Assembly: GCF_047675955.1 (NCBI RefSeq)
Contig: NC_132917.1
Location: 12,041,887 to 12,105,886 of the forward strand
DNA from: Chlorocebus sabaeus
Taxonomy: Eukaryota; Chordata; Mammalia; Primates; Cercopithecidae
Direction of reading: 5' to 3'
Length of the DNA stretch: 64,000 nt
Shown here: positions 43,980 through 56,169 of the stretch, one piece after another
How positions within the stretch are numbered: the first letter of the stretch is position 1
Layout of the letters: the number at the start of each line of letters is the position of its first letter
Notes under the pieces: model-generated
Database searches by the model: none
Seen by the model: only the letters and a program-made list of their open reading frames with translations
Told to the model about the DNA's origin: nothing
Program-made: the position numbers and the translations under genes

Positions 43980-44600
43980 CAGAAGTCAGTAGGGACATGG
44001 AAGAGAATAATTCTCCCAGAAAAGGAGTGGAGATTTAGGGAAGAGAAACTGAGGCTTGAAAAGTGAACAAGAGAGAAAGACTGAAGGTGGTGGTTAGTGG
44101 TATTTCAGTTTCAAGATATGCAAAGAGGCGTGAAACAACACGGCAGTTTGGGAGAATTGTAAGTCGTTGTGCATTCATTCAAGGAGAGGTGTTGAGTGAG
44201 AACACAGAGGCCAGATTACTAGGATCTTGGATGATGAACTACTTTGGATGGAAGTGATCCCCTGCGCACTGGAAGACCCTGAAGAGGGTTAAGTAAGAGT
44301 AATCAGATTTGAATTTTATAAAGTGTTCAAGGAAGTGTGGCAGGGACAGAGGTTAGAGGCACGCACCCCATTTTCCAGGATGGCAGTGGTCTTGGCATGA
44401 GAAGGGCAGGCCAGAACAGTGGTCAGCATCTCACAGGGGATGAAGAAGAAGGAAAAGGTATCTGATGCTGAGAAAACAGAAAACGCAAGGCTCAGTTTGC
44501 AGTAGATGAAGGAGAGAACGGGTCCAGAATGATTCCCAGTGTTTTGGATGACCTGGCCAGGAGGCTGATGCCAGACAGCAGGAGGGTTACAGACAAAGGG
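43980..44600 (+). repeat. Probable ancient mammalian repeat (family not assigned)
   Basis: 'cacagaggccagattactaggatcttggatgatg' and 'gaagagggttaagtaagagtaatcagatttg' and 'ccaggatggcagtggtcttggcatgag' follow a recurrent old repeat pattern (a 'gccagatcatgtagggccttg'-type block, then 'agcaggggagtgacatgatc', then 'gcagtggtccaggcgag'). The order is kept over about 600 bp. Confidence 0.55.
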
Positions 44601-46698
44601 GACGCACACTCTGGGACCCTGGGTCCCCTCTTGCAGAGGCTGCTGGCTCTCTGGAACCTGAGCTCAGAAGAAGGATGGTCTAGAGGGGAGACAGGAGAGG
44701 CATCAGTGTAGAGATGGGGACCCAAGCCAGGAGAGTGAGTAAGATCCCACAGAATGCAGAGGAAGTGCAGCAGAGAGTTGGGGCAAGTTGGGACAAAAAT
44801 CTGGGTGGCCAGCAGCATAGAAGAGAGGTAGAGACAGTGGAGCTTGGAAGAAAAGTCTGGAAGGAATGATCTGATAAACAGGAGGAAAACAAGATATGAA
44901 CAGTCTCACCAAAACCAAGGGAGATGCTGTTTGTAGGAGGGAGGTCTCTAATGTTAGCTGCTGTAAAGAGATGCCAGATGGTGAGGGCTGGACAGGTCTG
45001 GGCAGTGGCTCTATTGGAGAAAGTGAGCTGCACACCCAGTTTCATCCTCAAAAAGAGTGTTTTGTCTTTTATGATTGATGTCATTCTCTGACTGATGCAT
45101 CTAATTCAAACGTGATTTTTTTTTTTCCCCCCACAAATGCACATAGAGCTTTCAATGTTACCCAGGTAAGCAGTGCAGCAGGCTGGCTGCAGGCTCACAT
45201 GTTGACACTCAGGTCCCACATGAGTACACGAGTGTGACGCAGCATTTCAGAACAAGAAAAAACGTGAATGAAATGAAAGAAAGAACTCCAACTGTCAATT
45301 TGATACCCAGAATTTAAAAATTCCCCAAATCTTATTAGAAATCAATAAAACTATGCCTAATTAGATGCAATCCATCTTTTCTTTTGAGAATGTAGGTTCA
45401 TGGTCTTGTGGAACCAGTTCCTCCTGGTTTAAACAGAGTTATTGAAATGCAAGAAGGATGCTGGATGTCTGTGCTGCTTTTTTTTCTGAAAGGAACCTCT
45501 CAGTCCCTGGGTGACCCTGTGCTAATGAGTCTCCACTGGTGAGTCATCTCCCAGCCTGGACTCAGAGATGCTATCAGTTTCATTAAAGTCCCCACAGTCA
45601 CCTCGGCTTCTCCAGCCTGCAACAACTACAGGAAGGCCATTAGCTCGGCCATGTGCCCTCCCTCCCCACACCACCCCAACCTGTCCCTCCTCTAATGTAA
45701 TATTTGCAGACATGCCTGGCATTCGTTCCTAAAATGTATTATTCTACACACAAACACCCTTTGATCAGCTTGACAGGAAAACCAGAAGCATCACGTATGT
45801 ATTTGGTTTAGCAAAGCTGTAACGGGAACAGATGTCTCTGCAAAGACTATTTCAGAATGACCCTGAATGTGTCCTCTTTTTTTTTTTTTTTTTTTTTTCC
45901 TGCAGAGAAATTGTGGCCACATTTTAAATAATTCTTTCCAACTTGGAACTCTGCTGAGAGGTATCTCATTCATTCTCAGCCAGATTCCTGGCTCCTGGGC
46001 CGCAGTCCCGTGCAGGCTATAGGTTACTTGTTTGGAAGCATTTTCAGTGAGCGAGGCCAGTCTGTGTTGTCCAGCTGGCGGGAGAGCAGCTGTGGACACA
46101 TGGGGGAAATTGCACGTTTCTCCCTGTAACTAAGATGAGCCTGAGTGTCTCTCTTTCCTCAGACAGCCAAGCAAACCTTCTGCTAGACCACACAGGCCCC
46201 AGTCACACTTCCCTTGGGGCCCAAAGCACAATTTTTTAGCTGCTGATAGGAAGAGTGTGTTTTTCTCTCTGGTTCTGTGAAGTCTGGAACCATGTGGCAG
46301 ATGAAGTGGTCGCCTCAAGTGGGTCACTGTTTGCTCTTCATGGGCTTCCACTGCGGAGCCATCCCAGGGGAGGCCCAAATGTGAGACCACAGACTGGGCT
46401 GCCCATGAGAAAAATGAACTGTTGAAAGAGCTGGACCTATTTGATTTGAACATCTGAGCCATATCTTCCAGGATATTCTATCCTGTCTATGTTGTGCCAT
46501 TGACATGCCTTAGGTTGAATGACATGATAGTGGTAACAGATCACGAGATTTGTCTTTGTTATTTTTATGTTATGAATGGTTTGTTGAAGTGCAGTTAATA
46601 TCCTCATTTGCTCTGCCCTCCTCCTGCAAAAGATGATGATCCTATCTCTGCCCTCAAACTTTCTAGGTGAGGACTCTAGAAGCTGTGTGAAATTCTGG
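44601..46698. other. No gene recognised; contains poly(T) runs
   Basis: Frames up to 134 aa (minus, 45084-44680) overlap other frames on the same G/A-rich patch. None has a recognisable domain. T-runs are at about 45117-45126 and 45877-45899 (T23). Confidence 0.4.
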
Positions 46699-46699
46699 G

Positions 46700-46915
46700 G
46701 ACTGTGCATTTGGTGGAAAGAATATGGAATTTGAAACTATGTAGTTGTGGTTTCCAAGGGTGGCTTTACCTCTTACTAGTTGTGCAGACTTAGGCAAGTC
46801 ACTGAAATGTACTGAGCACCAGTTTCCTCATCTGGGAAATGAAGATAACTGTCTACCTTGAGAGATGACGTATTCAACAGCTCGGCATCACGCCTGGGGC
46901 TTGGTAGACAATTCC
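46700..46915 (+). repeat. MIR
   Basis: Well preserved: 'cctcttactagttgtgcagacttaggcaagtcac', 'cagtttcctcatctgggaaatgaagataac', then 'atcacgcctggggcttggtag'. Confidence 0.9.
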
Positions 46916-47084
46916 TTCCCATGAGGCCCACCCAGAGTTATGGGGTAGTCAAAGAGATGGACCCGAACTCCCTCCCTGTGTGCAGGAGCTGCTGTCCTCC
47001 AGGGGCAGTCAGTCAACAGGGACTGGCTTTCAATCCAATTCAGTCGAGCAGTAGAAGCTGGACTTGTAAGATAACAGCAATTAA

Positions 47085-47320
47085 CACGGAGGCACTTATT
47101 ATGTGCTCTGTTCAGACCTGACACATACTAACTTGTTCAATGTTCACAGTAATCCTGTGAAGCAGGTCCTCTTATTATCCTTATTTCACATATAGAGGAA
47201 CAGACTCTCAGAGCCATAACAACTGGCTCAACTCCACATGATCAGTAAGCAGAGGGGCTCAGCGTCAAAGTCAGGCAGACTGTCTCCAGAGACCAAGCTC
47301 ACAACTGCAATTCTAACTAC
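47085..47320 (-). repeat. MIR, antisense
   Basis: 'acttattatgtgctctgttcagacctgac', 'cagtaatcctgtgaagcaggtcctcttattatcc', then 'gatcagtaagcagaggggctcagcg'. This sits 170 bp from the sense MIR above, giving an inverted pair. Confidence 0.85.
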
Positions 47321-47616
47321 CTCCCCTAAAATAATCTCTAAAACAATATTCAGACGTCAATTATCATTGCAGAATATATTACATGCCAGGGCGATCACCT
47401 GCTACACATAACAGATCTTGACCCTTTACCCAGCTGTTCAGGACATGTAGTAGGTCCTGCCCTCTGACCTCTCTTTCCAGCCTGTGCCCAGGGAATATAT
47501 GCCTTTTTGCTGAAGCTGCAGGATGAAGGTGGTCCCACACTTCAATTTGGCTAGAAGACTGTCCTAAAAAATGAGAGAATGGCATAGCTTGTATGACAAG
47601 TGTTTTCTTTTTCCTT

Positions 47617-47695
47617 TTTTTTTTTTTAATGCTATGCAGTTTTCATTTCTAAATCTTGCACCAAGAGCTGTAATTATAAGATGACCATCATCATC

Positions 47696-47731
<36 letters not shown>
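47617..47731 (-). repeat. Short sequence between poly(T) and a 34-base poly(A)
   Basis: T13 (47616-47628), about 68 bp of complex sequence, then A34 (47698-47731). On the minus strand it reads T34, the 68 nt unit starting GGATGATGATGGTCATC, then A13, which could be a tiny retroposed fragment. I cannot identify the source, and no clear TSD is seen. Confidence 0.6.
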
Positions 47732-47732
<1 letters not shown>

Positions 47733-48634
47733 ATAAGAAGTACTACACCTACAAACATCTAATTGTCCATGTAAATTAAGAGTTGTGAAATGACTTCTAC
47801 CTCTGCCTGGTGCACATTTCCCTATGTATATTTTCAAGAGAGAAGTTGAATGCCCTCCATAGAGAAATTCTCCTCTAATTTTATGAGCTAAAGGGGGAAT
47901 TAGGGTGTGTTTTTCTCAGAAGCAATTTGGCTTTCTGCCTCCACCTTCTGCCAGACCCCAATTTCTGAACTTAGCCATGTCTCAGGTTCTGATAGTTTGA
48001 GGAATGTGAGTGCATGTGTGTGCAGATGTGTGTGTGTGTGTGTGTGTGTGTGTGGTTTAAAAAGGGATTCAATATAGAGCTCTTCCAGGTGCTGGCCTGG
48101 CTTTGATCTTGAATCCCACCTGGCCCTAGTGAACGGGCCTCTCCCTTGCTTTGATCATCTCATACCCTGGATTTGGTTCTGTGGCATGTCCAGTCCTAGC
48201 CTCAGAGGCTTTGCTTTCTTACCCTTTAACATGGAGGAGGAAAGGAGTGTGTCACACTCTTTCAGCTGAAAGATTAGTGCACTCACAGGCCAAATACAGG
48301 TTCACAGTCCCTTTATTCATAGTTTTAAAATCCAAAAAGCTCTGAAAACTAAAAACCTTCTTGTAACTCATACCTGACCTGAACATATTTGGCAGGGAAA
48401 TCTGATGTGAACTTCAGCTGTTTATGGTCCTTATTCCTTCCGGTTGGTATAGTATTCATATATTTTGCTGCATAAATATTAATTTATTTGATTATATGGG
48501 CTGCTGTCCTGGCCCCTCTGAGCCTGTTACATAATATATTACATACACACCATATTACTTTTTTTAAATCTAAAAATATTCTGGATTTCATAATACATCT
48601 GGCTGCAAGTATTTTGGATAAGGGACGAAGGGTC
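47732..48634. other. No gene recognised; holds a TG microsatellite
   Basis: Ordinary AT-leaning sequence with a TG tract at 48026-48053. Confidence 0.4.
48026..48053 (+). repeat. (TG)14 microsatellite
   Basis: Uninterrupted TG units ending at GGTTTAAA, with scattered TG words upstream from 48006. Confidence 0.95.
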
Positions 48635-48780
48635 TGTGATCTCATTTAATCCTTGCCAACTCTCTTGTGAAATAACCATTATATCCATATTAAGATGAGA
48701 AAGCTGATATTAGAAAGACTGGTTAATTTGTCCAGGGTCTCAGGACAATTATGAGGAAGATCAAGGACTAAATATGTGCT
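48635..48780 (-). repeat. MIR fragment, antisense
   Basis: 'gatctcatttaatccttgccaactctcttgtgaaataacc' then 'attaagatgagaaagctgatattag' and 'tttgtccagggtctcaggac'. Confidence 0.7.
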
Positions 48781-48924
48781 TTTCAGATTTCAAAATGCAT
48801 ACCTTGCCCACACTCCACGTGGTTGGTCTTCCTAGCTTCTTTAGGCAGGTAAGCCCTAGGTGTGAATAATGAAGGCAAGACAGAAACAGGACTATGAGCA
48901 AGAACATGGGCCTGCCTTAGAACC

Positions 48925-49097
48925 TTGCTGCTCAGAGAGTAATCCATGGACCAGCAGTGTTGTCTGAGAGCATTTCGTTAAAAACACAGAATCTTGGGGC
49001 ACATTCAGGACCTACTGAAACAGAACGTGCATTTTATCTAACATCCCCCACTTCCAGGATTTCATTTGCACATTCAAATGTGAGGAGTCTTTGGCTA
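48925..49097 (-). mobile_element. MER5A-like DNA transposon relic, antisense
   Basis: 'gctgctcagagagtaatccatggaccagcagtg', 'cgttaaaaacacagaatcttggggcacattcaggacctactg', 'catttgcacattcaaatgtgagg'. These are MER5A blocks in reverse order. Confidence 0.8.
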
Positions 49098-49489
49098 GAT
49101 GTTTGGAGGAGGAAGATAACCCATGCTATTCTAAAAAGGGCTCCAAATGCCAGAGTTGTCATCTTTTGCCAGGATCATGCTAGAGGGTAGAGACTCTGCT
49201 GGAAGCAAATTTGGAGGGAGTGGAAGGTAATGATTCCCAGTCCAACAGTGATTACCAAAGAGAGCTATGTGCCCATGAAGAGAACATCATTGTACATTCG
49301 ATCTAAGAGAATAACCCATTGCCTCAACAATTGATTTCCCAAACTAGTGCTATTTTTTTGTTTATGAAAGCACATCCTGTAACTGTACATTTATCTTTGG
49401 GAAAACCCCGGTAACTGTTCTACTAAAAAATGTATCAAATCAATCAGAATCATAATGATTAATTATGTGTTCATTAATGGTACGGCCCC

Positions 49490-49730
49490 AGAGAAGGGTT
49501 TCTTCAGTTTCACAACTGGCATTATGGACTGGATAAGTCTTGGTTGTGGGGGCTGTCCTGTGTAACATGGGATGTTTAGCAGCATCAGTATCCTCTATCT
49601 TCTAAATGCCAGTAGCAACCCCTACTCCTGGTCATGAAAATAAGAAATGTTTCCAGCCATTGCCAAATGTCACTGGAGAGTGGGAGGGGGTTGAAGGAAG
49701 GAGGATATCACTCTCAGGTGAGAACCACTG
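49490..49730 (-). mobile_element. MER20-like DNA transposon relic, antisense
   Basis: 'ggttgtgggggctgtcctgtgtaacatgggatgtttagcagc' and 'cagtagcaacccctactcc', then 'ttgccaaatgtcactggagag', and the terminal 'aggtgagaaccactg'. This is MER20 (hAT-type, non-autonomous) in antisense, nearly full length. Confidence 0.88.
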
Positions 49731-52080
49731 CTCTAGAACATTTTTGAATTCACTCTTTTCTACCTGGTAGTTCATAGAGCTCAAGACTTGACTTCCTGAT
49801 CATCGGTCAAGTAATCAACACTTAGCTGTTATTAAGAGGGGTTCTTCAGACAGAAGGTTTTTGAGGGAACGGACAATAGACAATACACATATCTGATATG
49901 GTGACTGGATTGAGGACAGTGCCTTTGAGAAGAATCCTTGTCATGTGGATATCAATTCTCTTAGCCAACTGTATTCAGGAGTTGTTTATGAACTGTGAAA
50001 CTTGATCTACTCGCTTTGGAGTTCTTGCCTATTTGGATGTGCGGAGTTCTTTTTTAATGACAAATTTTACATTTGTTGAAATGTATGAAGTATGAGAAGC
50101 TGGGGCTGAGAGTCAGGCTCCTTGAATACAACTCCCAATGAAAAGCAGGAGGCAAGGCTGCCCACACGTTATAGGATGCAGAGGAGGCAGCCTGCACATC
50201 CAATGATGGGACAGAGCTGAAGCATGTGGGTTCTGTCTTCTGCCTCAGCACAGTGATTCTGGCTAATAGAGATTGTGCATGGTTGGCAGCTCTCAAATGT
50301 CTACTGGTGAAGTCCCTGGGAAAGTATGTTCTTTATTTTCCTTCAGAGACTATAAAATGAGAAGGGCAAGATTCTAAAGAACCCCCAAACCTATTATTTC
50401 TGGGGGGAAATATTTTCCTGCCACTTCAACAGTTCCTGTTAACCAACCATACTAGCTAGAGGTGGCATGAAGAGGAACAATAGTGGGGCCAACACATTAG
50501 CAGCAGATCAATGTACACATTGAGAGCATGAGCAACAGTGGTGGAAAAGAAATCTCTAAGACAAATCCATTAGGAATCACCATGCCTATAGAGACCCTAT
50601 AATCACACTGCATGAGATCATCAAGTCAAATGCAATTCTGATTGTTCTTTGCAAAATGAGTGTCTCACTCTTCCAGATTCCTACTTAAATCAGGGCAGGT
50701 TAACTTGGGTGACATATTCAAGGACATATAACCAGTATCCTGACCTTCCTTCTTAACGAAGAAAGAAAACGCCATTGCTTCTCCCCATGGAACTCAGTCT
50801 AAGGAGCTCATATGCTGTATAACTACGTTCCAAGTGATGCCAAGCACATAGCTCATGTATAACCAATTAGCTGTGTGGATGCTACAGCACTGATCAGAAG
50901 TTTAGGGGATGCTGTGATGCTCCCACCATCTCATCCCTTCTCTTTCTTCTCTTTACTGTCTGCTTAGTTGCATATTACTTTGCACTGCGTGGATTTGCTT
51001 CCCTCTTGCCCCCATCACTAGGCAGAGTTACACCATTTGTGTTTCCTCCATTCTGGGTTCTCTATTTCTCTTTAGGTTGAACTTGCCTTTCATAGCCACT
51101 CCTTCCACTGCCACCCAGAGAAGGTCTCAGGCTGCCCAGCCTGGTCCAGGGCATTGCTACTCAGAGCATGGTTGATGGGTCTGCTTGTTACAGAAATTAA
51201 TACAGAAATTAAGAGTAAGCTGTTTGAAACTTTTAATAGCAAACTGACAGAGCAATTTTATAATCTAATACTAATATTAATCTAATATATTAATATAAAT
51301 CTAATATAATAATACAAATCTGACTTTTGTATTTCATTTCATTTATTTTTCTTTCTTTTGGTAATTCATTTGGAATATATTTTTCAAATTTTGGCCTTCT
51401 AAGGACTAAGGACAAACTTGCTCTCTCTACATGTGATTTGAGAAGCGTGGGTCTGGGGACCCCATCTGGTTGCCAGACCAAAGTGACTTCATCCTTCATC
51501 CCTCATCTTATCTCTCTAGTCATTTCCTAGCACCTTGGCCACAGAATGACTGAAGCCACTGTTCAGAGGGGCTAGCATCACTGATCTCTCATAGTAAATG
51601 CAGTATGTTTTAGATTAGTGCTGCTCAGGTTCTGTGATGAGGCTGAGCTTGTTACCCTTGTGGTGAAAGATGAAGGGAACCATCTTCTTAGAAGAGGATG
51701 GGAAGAGAGTTCGTTCTTTTTGATCTGCTTTATTGCTATCCATTCCCATCGGCAGAAGAGCTGCTGAACCAATCCTGCACTTTTGCGAGGAGGAACCGTC
51801 ATAGATATTTATCCCTTTCATAGTCTTCGCTCACTGGGGGGAAGTTACAGGTGCACTTAATGAGGTACCCCACAGACCAGCAGGTCTCATGGAATGGAAA
51901 TGGCAAAAATAATATGAATATGCAAATATGAACAGTCAGAATTGTCAGATTACACATCAAAATGAGGATTTTGTGTAAATGTTGAAGTTTTTGTGAAAAA
52001 TAAACACAAGGAAAAACTGATAATATGAAAAATAAACATGTTCAAAACTTTTTAATAGAATTTTCAGTATGACACCTATC
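49731..52080. other. No gene or repeat recognised in about 2.3 kb
   Basis: AT-leaning single-copy-looking DNA. The only oddity is a short TAATCTAATA-like AT tract at about 51255-51320. Frames are at most 80 codons. Confidence 0.45.
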
Positions 52081-52090
52081 AAGATACTTT

Positions 52091-52349
52091 GGGAGGCTGA
52101 GGTGGGAGGATTGCTTGATGCCAGGAATTCAAGACCAGCCTGGGCAACGTAGCAAGACCTCGTCTCTACAAAAAATTTAAAAATTAGCTGAGCATGGGGG
52201 CACAGCTGTGGTCTGAGCTCCTTTGGAGGCTGAGGTGGGAGGATTGCTTGGGCCCAGGAATTTGAGGTTACAGTGAGCTGTGATCATGCCACTGCACTCC
52301 AGCTTGTGCAACAGAGTGAGACTCCTTCTAAAAAAAAAAAAAAAAAAAA
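52091..52349 (+). mobile_element. Alu (AluJ-like), sense, 5'-truncated, perfect 10 bp TSD
   Basis: Starts at 'gggaggctgagg', so about 40 bp of the Alu 5' end is missing. It continues through both monomers and an A22 tail. AAGATACTTT at 52081-52090 and 52350-52359 are identical. The left TSD's ACTTT coincides with the Alu consensus just before GGGAGG, so the exact truncation point is ambiguous. Confidence 0.95.
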
Positions 52350-52424
52350 AAGATACTTTTTGAAGGAATTCCTTAGGAAGATCCTGGCTGAACAGTTAGT
52401 GGGTGGAATAAAAGAAACAGCAGG

Positions 52425-52615
52425 GTTTTAGAAGTGACAGCTTGACACTCCCTGTCCATGTGAACATGGAAAAGTCATATTATTTATGTCTCTATTTCCT
52501 CATCTGTGAAATGGGGATTCTAATGCCCTCTACTTCATGGTTGACATGAGGATTAAATAAGTTAATACAAATATGTAAATTGCTTAAAACAGTGCTCATA
52601 CTTAAGGCGGGCATG
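52425..52615 (+). repeat. MIR
   Basis: 'gaacatggaaaagtcatattatttatgtctc', 'cctcatctgtgaaatggggattctaatg', 'gaggattaaataagttaatacaaatatg', 'aaacagtgctcatac'. One of the best-kept copies in the window. Confidence 0.9.
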
Positions 52616-52889
52616 TCAATTACAGGCTGAGCTTCAATTATCCAATCTGTAAAGTGGAGAAAATGAGACTCTTGAACTCAAGGGTTATCCTCGAAGAACA
52701 CCTGATACAGTCCAGCTACAGTTTTCTTTTCTCCAAATAATTCCTAAGAGGCTTCAGGGTGCTGTGGATTTGCCGGATTTCTGTATGAGTTGCCCCTCAG
52801 GTTCAGCCAGCAAGTGCTATCAAATTGCTTTCATTTTTCCAAAGTGAATTAAAACCAATGGAGGTTCCTAATAAGCCCATTCATTCCAT

Positions 52890-53390
52890 CATTTATTCAA
52901 CAGGTACTTCGAAGGCCTACCTGCGCCAGCCACTGTTCTAGATGCCTGAGATTTATTAGTGAGCAAACAAGGATTCCTACCTCCAGGGAGCATGCATTCT
53001 GGGGGAAGGGAGTGATCAGATCAGAAACGGAACCCAACTTATACTTAAATTATATAGCATGTTAGAAAGTGGTAAGCTCTGTGTTAAAAAGAAAAGGTAG
53101 ACCTGGGTAAGAGGGTAGGAATGAGATGCAGAGGGTAGGGGAATGAGGCAGTTGCTGCAGGTATTTAATAGGGTCCTCGGGGTGGGCCATGTGTGGAAAG
53201 CGTGATGGAAACAAACTCTTGAAGGAGGTGGGAAATTAGCAAGTGCAATCTTGTGGAAAGCACTCCCAACAGGAGAAACAGCAGAGCAAAGGCCTTGAGG
53301 TGGGAGCACATCTGTTGTGTTCAAGGGACAGCAAGGAGACCAATTTGACTGTAGTGGAGTGGGTGGCTGAGGTGAATTGTCTAAAACCCA
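52890..53390 (+). repeat. Ancient mammalian repeat, well ordered (family not assigned)
   Basis: 'catttattcaacaggtacttcgaaggcc', 'gccagccactgttctagatgcctgag', 'gtgagcaaacaaggattcctacctccagggagcatgcattctggggg', then 'aaacagcagagcaaaggccttgaggtgggagc' and 'ggacagcaaggagaccaatttgactgtagtgg'. This word order recurs in many mammalian loci and in decayed form elsewhere in this window. I cannot name it reliably. Confidence 0.65.
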
Positions 53391-53918
53391 ATACCAGGCT
53401 CTCTAGCGCTCTTCCTTCCTTGGAGTCTCCATAAACTCTGGGGCTCCGGAAGTCCTAATGAAACTTCTGCCACGGGCAGCAACCTATTGTCTGACATTTT
53501 GGTGAGGCCCTTCCTGCCCTCTGCAATTTAATGATCCTGTGCTGTTCTACAGCAGTGCAGATAAAGCCGCTGGTTCAGGCAACATCAATGGCTGTCTCAC
53601 CGTCTCCTATTGAAGCTGGAAAATTCCCGTTACTCTAAGTCTAGCTTGGCCTCTCAAGTAGCCTTTTCCCAAAGAGCCAGACAGGAGGTAGACTCCTGTC
53701 CTCGCAGAATCCAGAGCCATACCGCTTTCTCTAGTCTTAGGGTTCCACGCCCTTGTTGGCAAGCTTTCCTTTGCCATTCTTGAAAGATGAAGGATCCTGC
53801 ACCTCCATTTCTCAGACAAGCTCCACTGCTTCCATGAGTCTAGGCCAGGAGTTCCAGATTGATAGCTGGTGTTACTTGCCAAGATATTGTGTTTGTGAGG
53901 CAGAATATTACTGAAAAT
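53391..53918. other. No gene or repeat recognised
   Basis: About 530 bp. A 91 aa minus frame has no recognisable features. Confidence 0.4.
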
Positions 53919-53919
53919 A

Positions 53920-54212
53920 AGAAAAGGTTGGCTGAAGATACAACATTTCAGTTAGACAGGAGGAGTAAGATCAGCAGATCTATTGTACAACCTGGTGACT
54001 ACAGTTAATAACTATGTATTGCATGCTAGAAAATTGCTAAGAGAGTAGATTTTAAGTGTTTTTACTACCAAAAAATGATAAGTATTTGAGGTAGCGAATA
54101 TGTTAATTAGCTTACTTTAGCTATTTCAGGATGTATGCATATTTCCAAGCATCATGTTGTAAGTAATAAATATATACTTTTTTTTTTTGTCAATTGAAAA
54201 AATACATTTAAA
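53920..54212 (+). mobile_element. L1 (L1MA/L1PB-type) 3' end, sense, strongly 5'-truncated
   Basis: 'catttcagttagacaggagg', 'gatctattgtacaacctggtgactacag', 'ttgctaagagagtagatttt', 'atgataagtatttgaggtag', 'atgttaattagctt' and the terminal 'taataaatatatac ... tttgtcaattg' are the L1MA-type 3'UTR in order. Sense orientation, unlike most L1s here. Confidence 0.92.
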
Positions 54213-54559
54213 ACATCTTTTTGGAAAAGGATTTGATGGTGCTTGATGGGCAAGCACTCGTCCTCCTGGGGCAGGCAGGCCTGCAAGGGGCTGTTCTCTG
54301 CACACCTTCATGGCTATGCACAGTCGCAGGTCCGGAATCATGAGAGGCTGCCCACTTTCCCATGGGGACTGGGGTGTGATATCTCAGATTGTTCAACTCT
54401 CCCTAGAGGCTCTCACTCACATCTTCTACTGAAATAAAATACAATGATTAAATGAAATAAGACAGAAGATATGTGGCTGGTGGATGGCCCTGTCTTATTT
54501 GAAATCATGGCCTTTTTCTCTGTAGAAGAGGGCTGTGGATCATGAGGATCCCGGGGAAG

Positions 54560-54710
54560 TCTCCTCCTCCAGCACCACCATTTTACAGTCAGGGACCGTG
54601 AAACATAGAGAGATCAGCTGGCTTTGTCTGTGGTCCCTCAGTTGGTGGCCAAACTGGGAACAGAGTCCAAGCCTCCTGCCTTCCAGCCCAGAACTCGTTT
54701 CAGAATATTG
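54560..54710 (-). repeat. MIR fragment, antisense (weak)
   Basis: 'caccattttacagtcagggaccgtgaaacatagag' then 'ggtccctcagttggtggccaaactgggaacagagtcc' has antisense MIR word order. Confidence 0.6.
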
Positions 54711-54859
54711 CAACTCCAAGACTCACTTTTTACCTCAAGAATTTTACTGTTAATTTGTTTTTCTTATCCCATTAGCAGATGTAGTTTCTCCCCTCCAGTT
54801 TTCCTGTCAACTCAAGGCCAAATAGTTCCTTCCACATTCAAAATAAGTCACATATTTGC

Positions 54860-55065
54860 TACTATCTATGAGGTCCTGTGCGAGAGCTCAGGGAACATTA
54901 AGGGTGAATAAAAAAGAAATCTAAGTTCTCAAGACATGTACATTTTAGCGGGAGAGACATGAATAACACACATAAACATACAGCAACGTGCTGGGAATAA
55001 TGCTAGGGGATGTTCAGGTTGTAAAGTTCAAGGATAGGAAAATTTTACTAAAAGAGAAAGGAGAG
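54860..55065 (+). repeat. Ancient mammalian repeat fragment (family not assigned)
   Basis: 'ctatctatgaggtcctgtgcgag', 'gggtgaataaaaaagaaatc', 'agttctcaagacatgtacattttagcgggagagac', 'gtgctgggaataatgctagggg'. Similar in pattern to the 52.89 kb element. Confidence 0.5.
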
Positions 55066-56165
55066 AGAAAAGTGAGCTGGTAGCGGGCCAAGCCAGGTTT
55101 TCATCTAACGACTCCACTTATGAATAAAAAGCTCTGTTTGGAAACTCCTCTTGTCATTAGGAATTATCAACACTCTGGGTTTCCATGTTAGTGGGAAAAG
55201 CTGTGGCTGTCACAGGAATAGGGTGTGGATATTTTAAAATGACAGCCTGAAGAAAGCGTCTCTGTTTTCCATGCAATCACCATTTTGGGCTCTGAACAGG
55301 AGCTCCACATTACCTGTAAGTTCATCTTTCTCCTTGAAGTTACTCTTCATAAATTTTCTGAGGGCCTCCCCTTTTGAATATATGAGGTGTCTATCAAGGC
55401 AGCACAGACAGGACCACCTGAATTTGCAACATAGAACAGAACAAACAAAAAGTTACGTTTCAGATTAACTAGAAAATGTATCCAATGGAACATTTATGCT
55501 TTACATAAAATGTAATATTCTAACACACATGGCCCTACATTGTAAAATAAATAAAATGTTTCCAGGACGAATTAAATAGGATTTCCTCTGTGTTCCCACA
55601 GTATCTGTGCATGCCTCTATTACTCAGTGATAATTTACCCAGTGTTTATTTAGCAGCTACTATGGTAATAGGTAGTGTAGTAGACATTGAGGTATAGACA
55701 CTTAATGAGAAATTGACATGGTATTCTCATTAGTACTGAATATAAAATTGTAACCATAGTTATAAGGTGCTGTGGGAAGTGTAACAAACCCTAAAAATAT
55801 AAGTGGCCCAACACAATAGAAGTTCACTTTTAACACCCATGAAGTCTAAAATGTGTTTCTAATTAGTAGGAGACTCTCCTTTAATTAGTAATTCAGAGAT
55901 CCAGTTTTCTTTCCCATCCAGTGACTCCATTATCTTCAATATCTGGCTTCCAAGTTTATCTGGAGTGTCAAGAAATGGACAGTAGAGAGGAGAGAGCGCA
56001 TCCTCCTCAGAATCCCCTTGGCTTAGAAGTAGCCACACGTCTCTGTTCATAATCCATTGATGACTTTTAGCTACTAGAGAAGCTGGGGAATGAAGTCCCT
56101 GGCTAGGCTTTGGTTGTTTTTGACCTTCCAACAACAGCTCTATGCTATGCAAAGGGAGCAAGAAT
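55066..56165. other. No gene or repeat recognised
   Basis: Includes the C-terminal half of a 192 aa minus-strand frame (56437-55859), discussed as a finding. Otherwise AT-rich. Confidence 0.4.
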
Positions 56166-56169
56166 CTTT

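Noticed and set aside
47616..47731. C/D-box snoRNA call for the 68 bp segment
   Set aside because: A C-box-like word exists, but there is no D box, no terminal stem and no guide complementarity that I could show.
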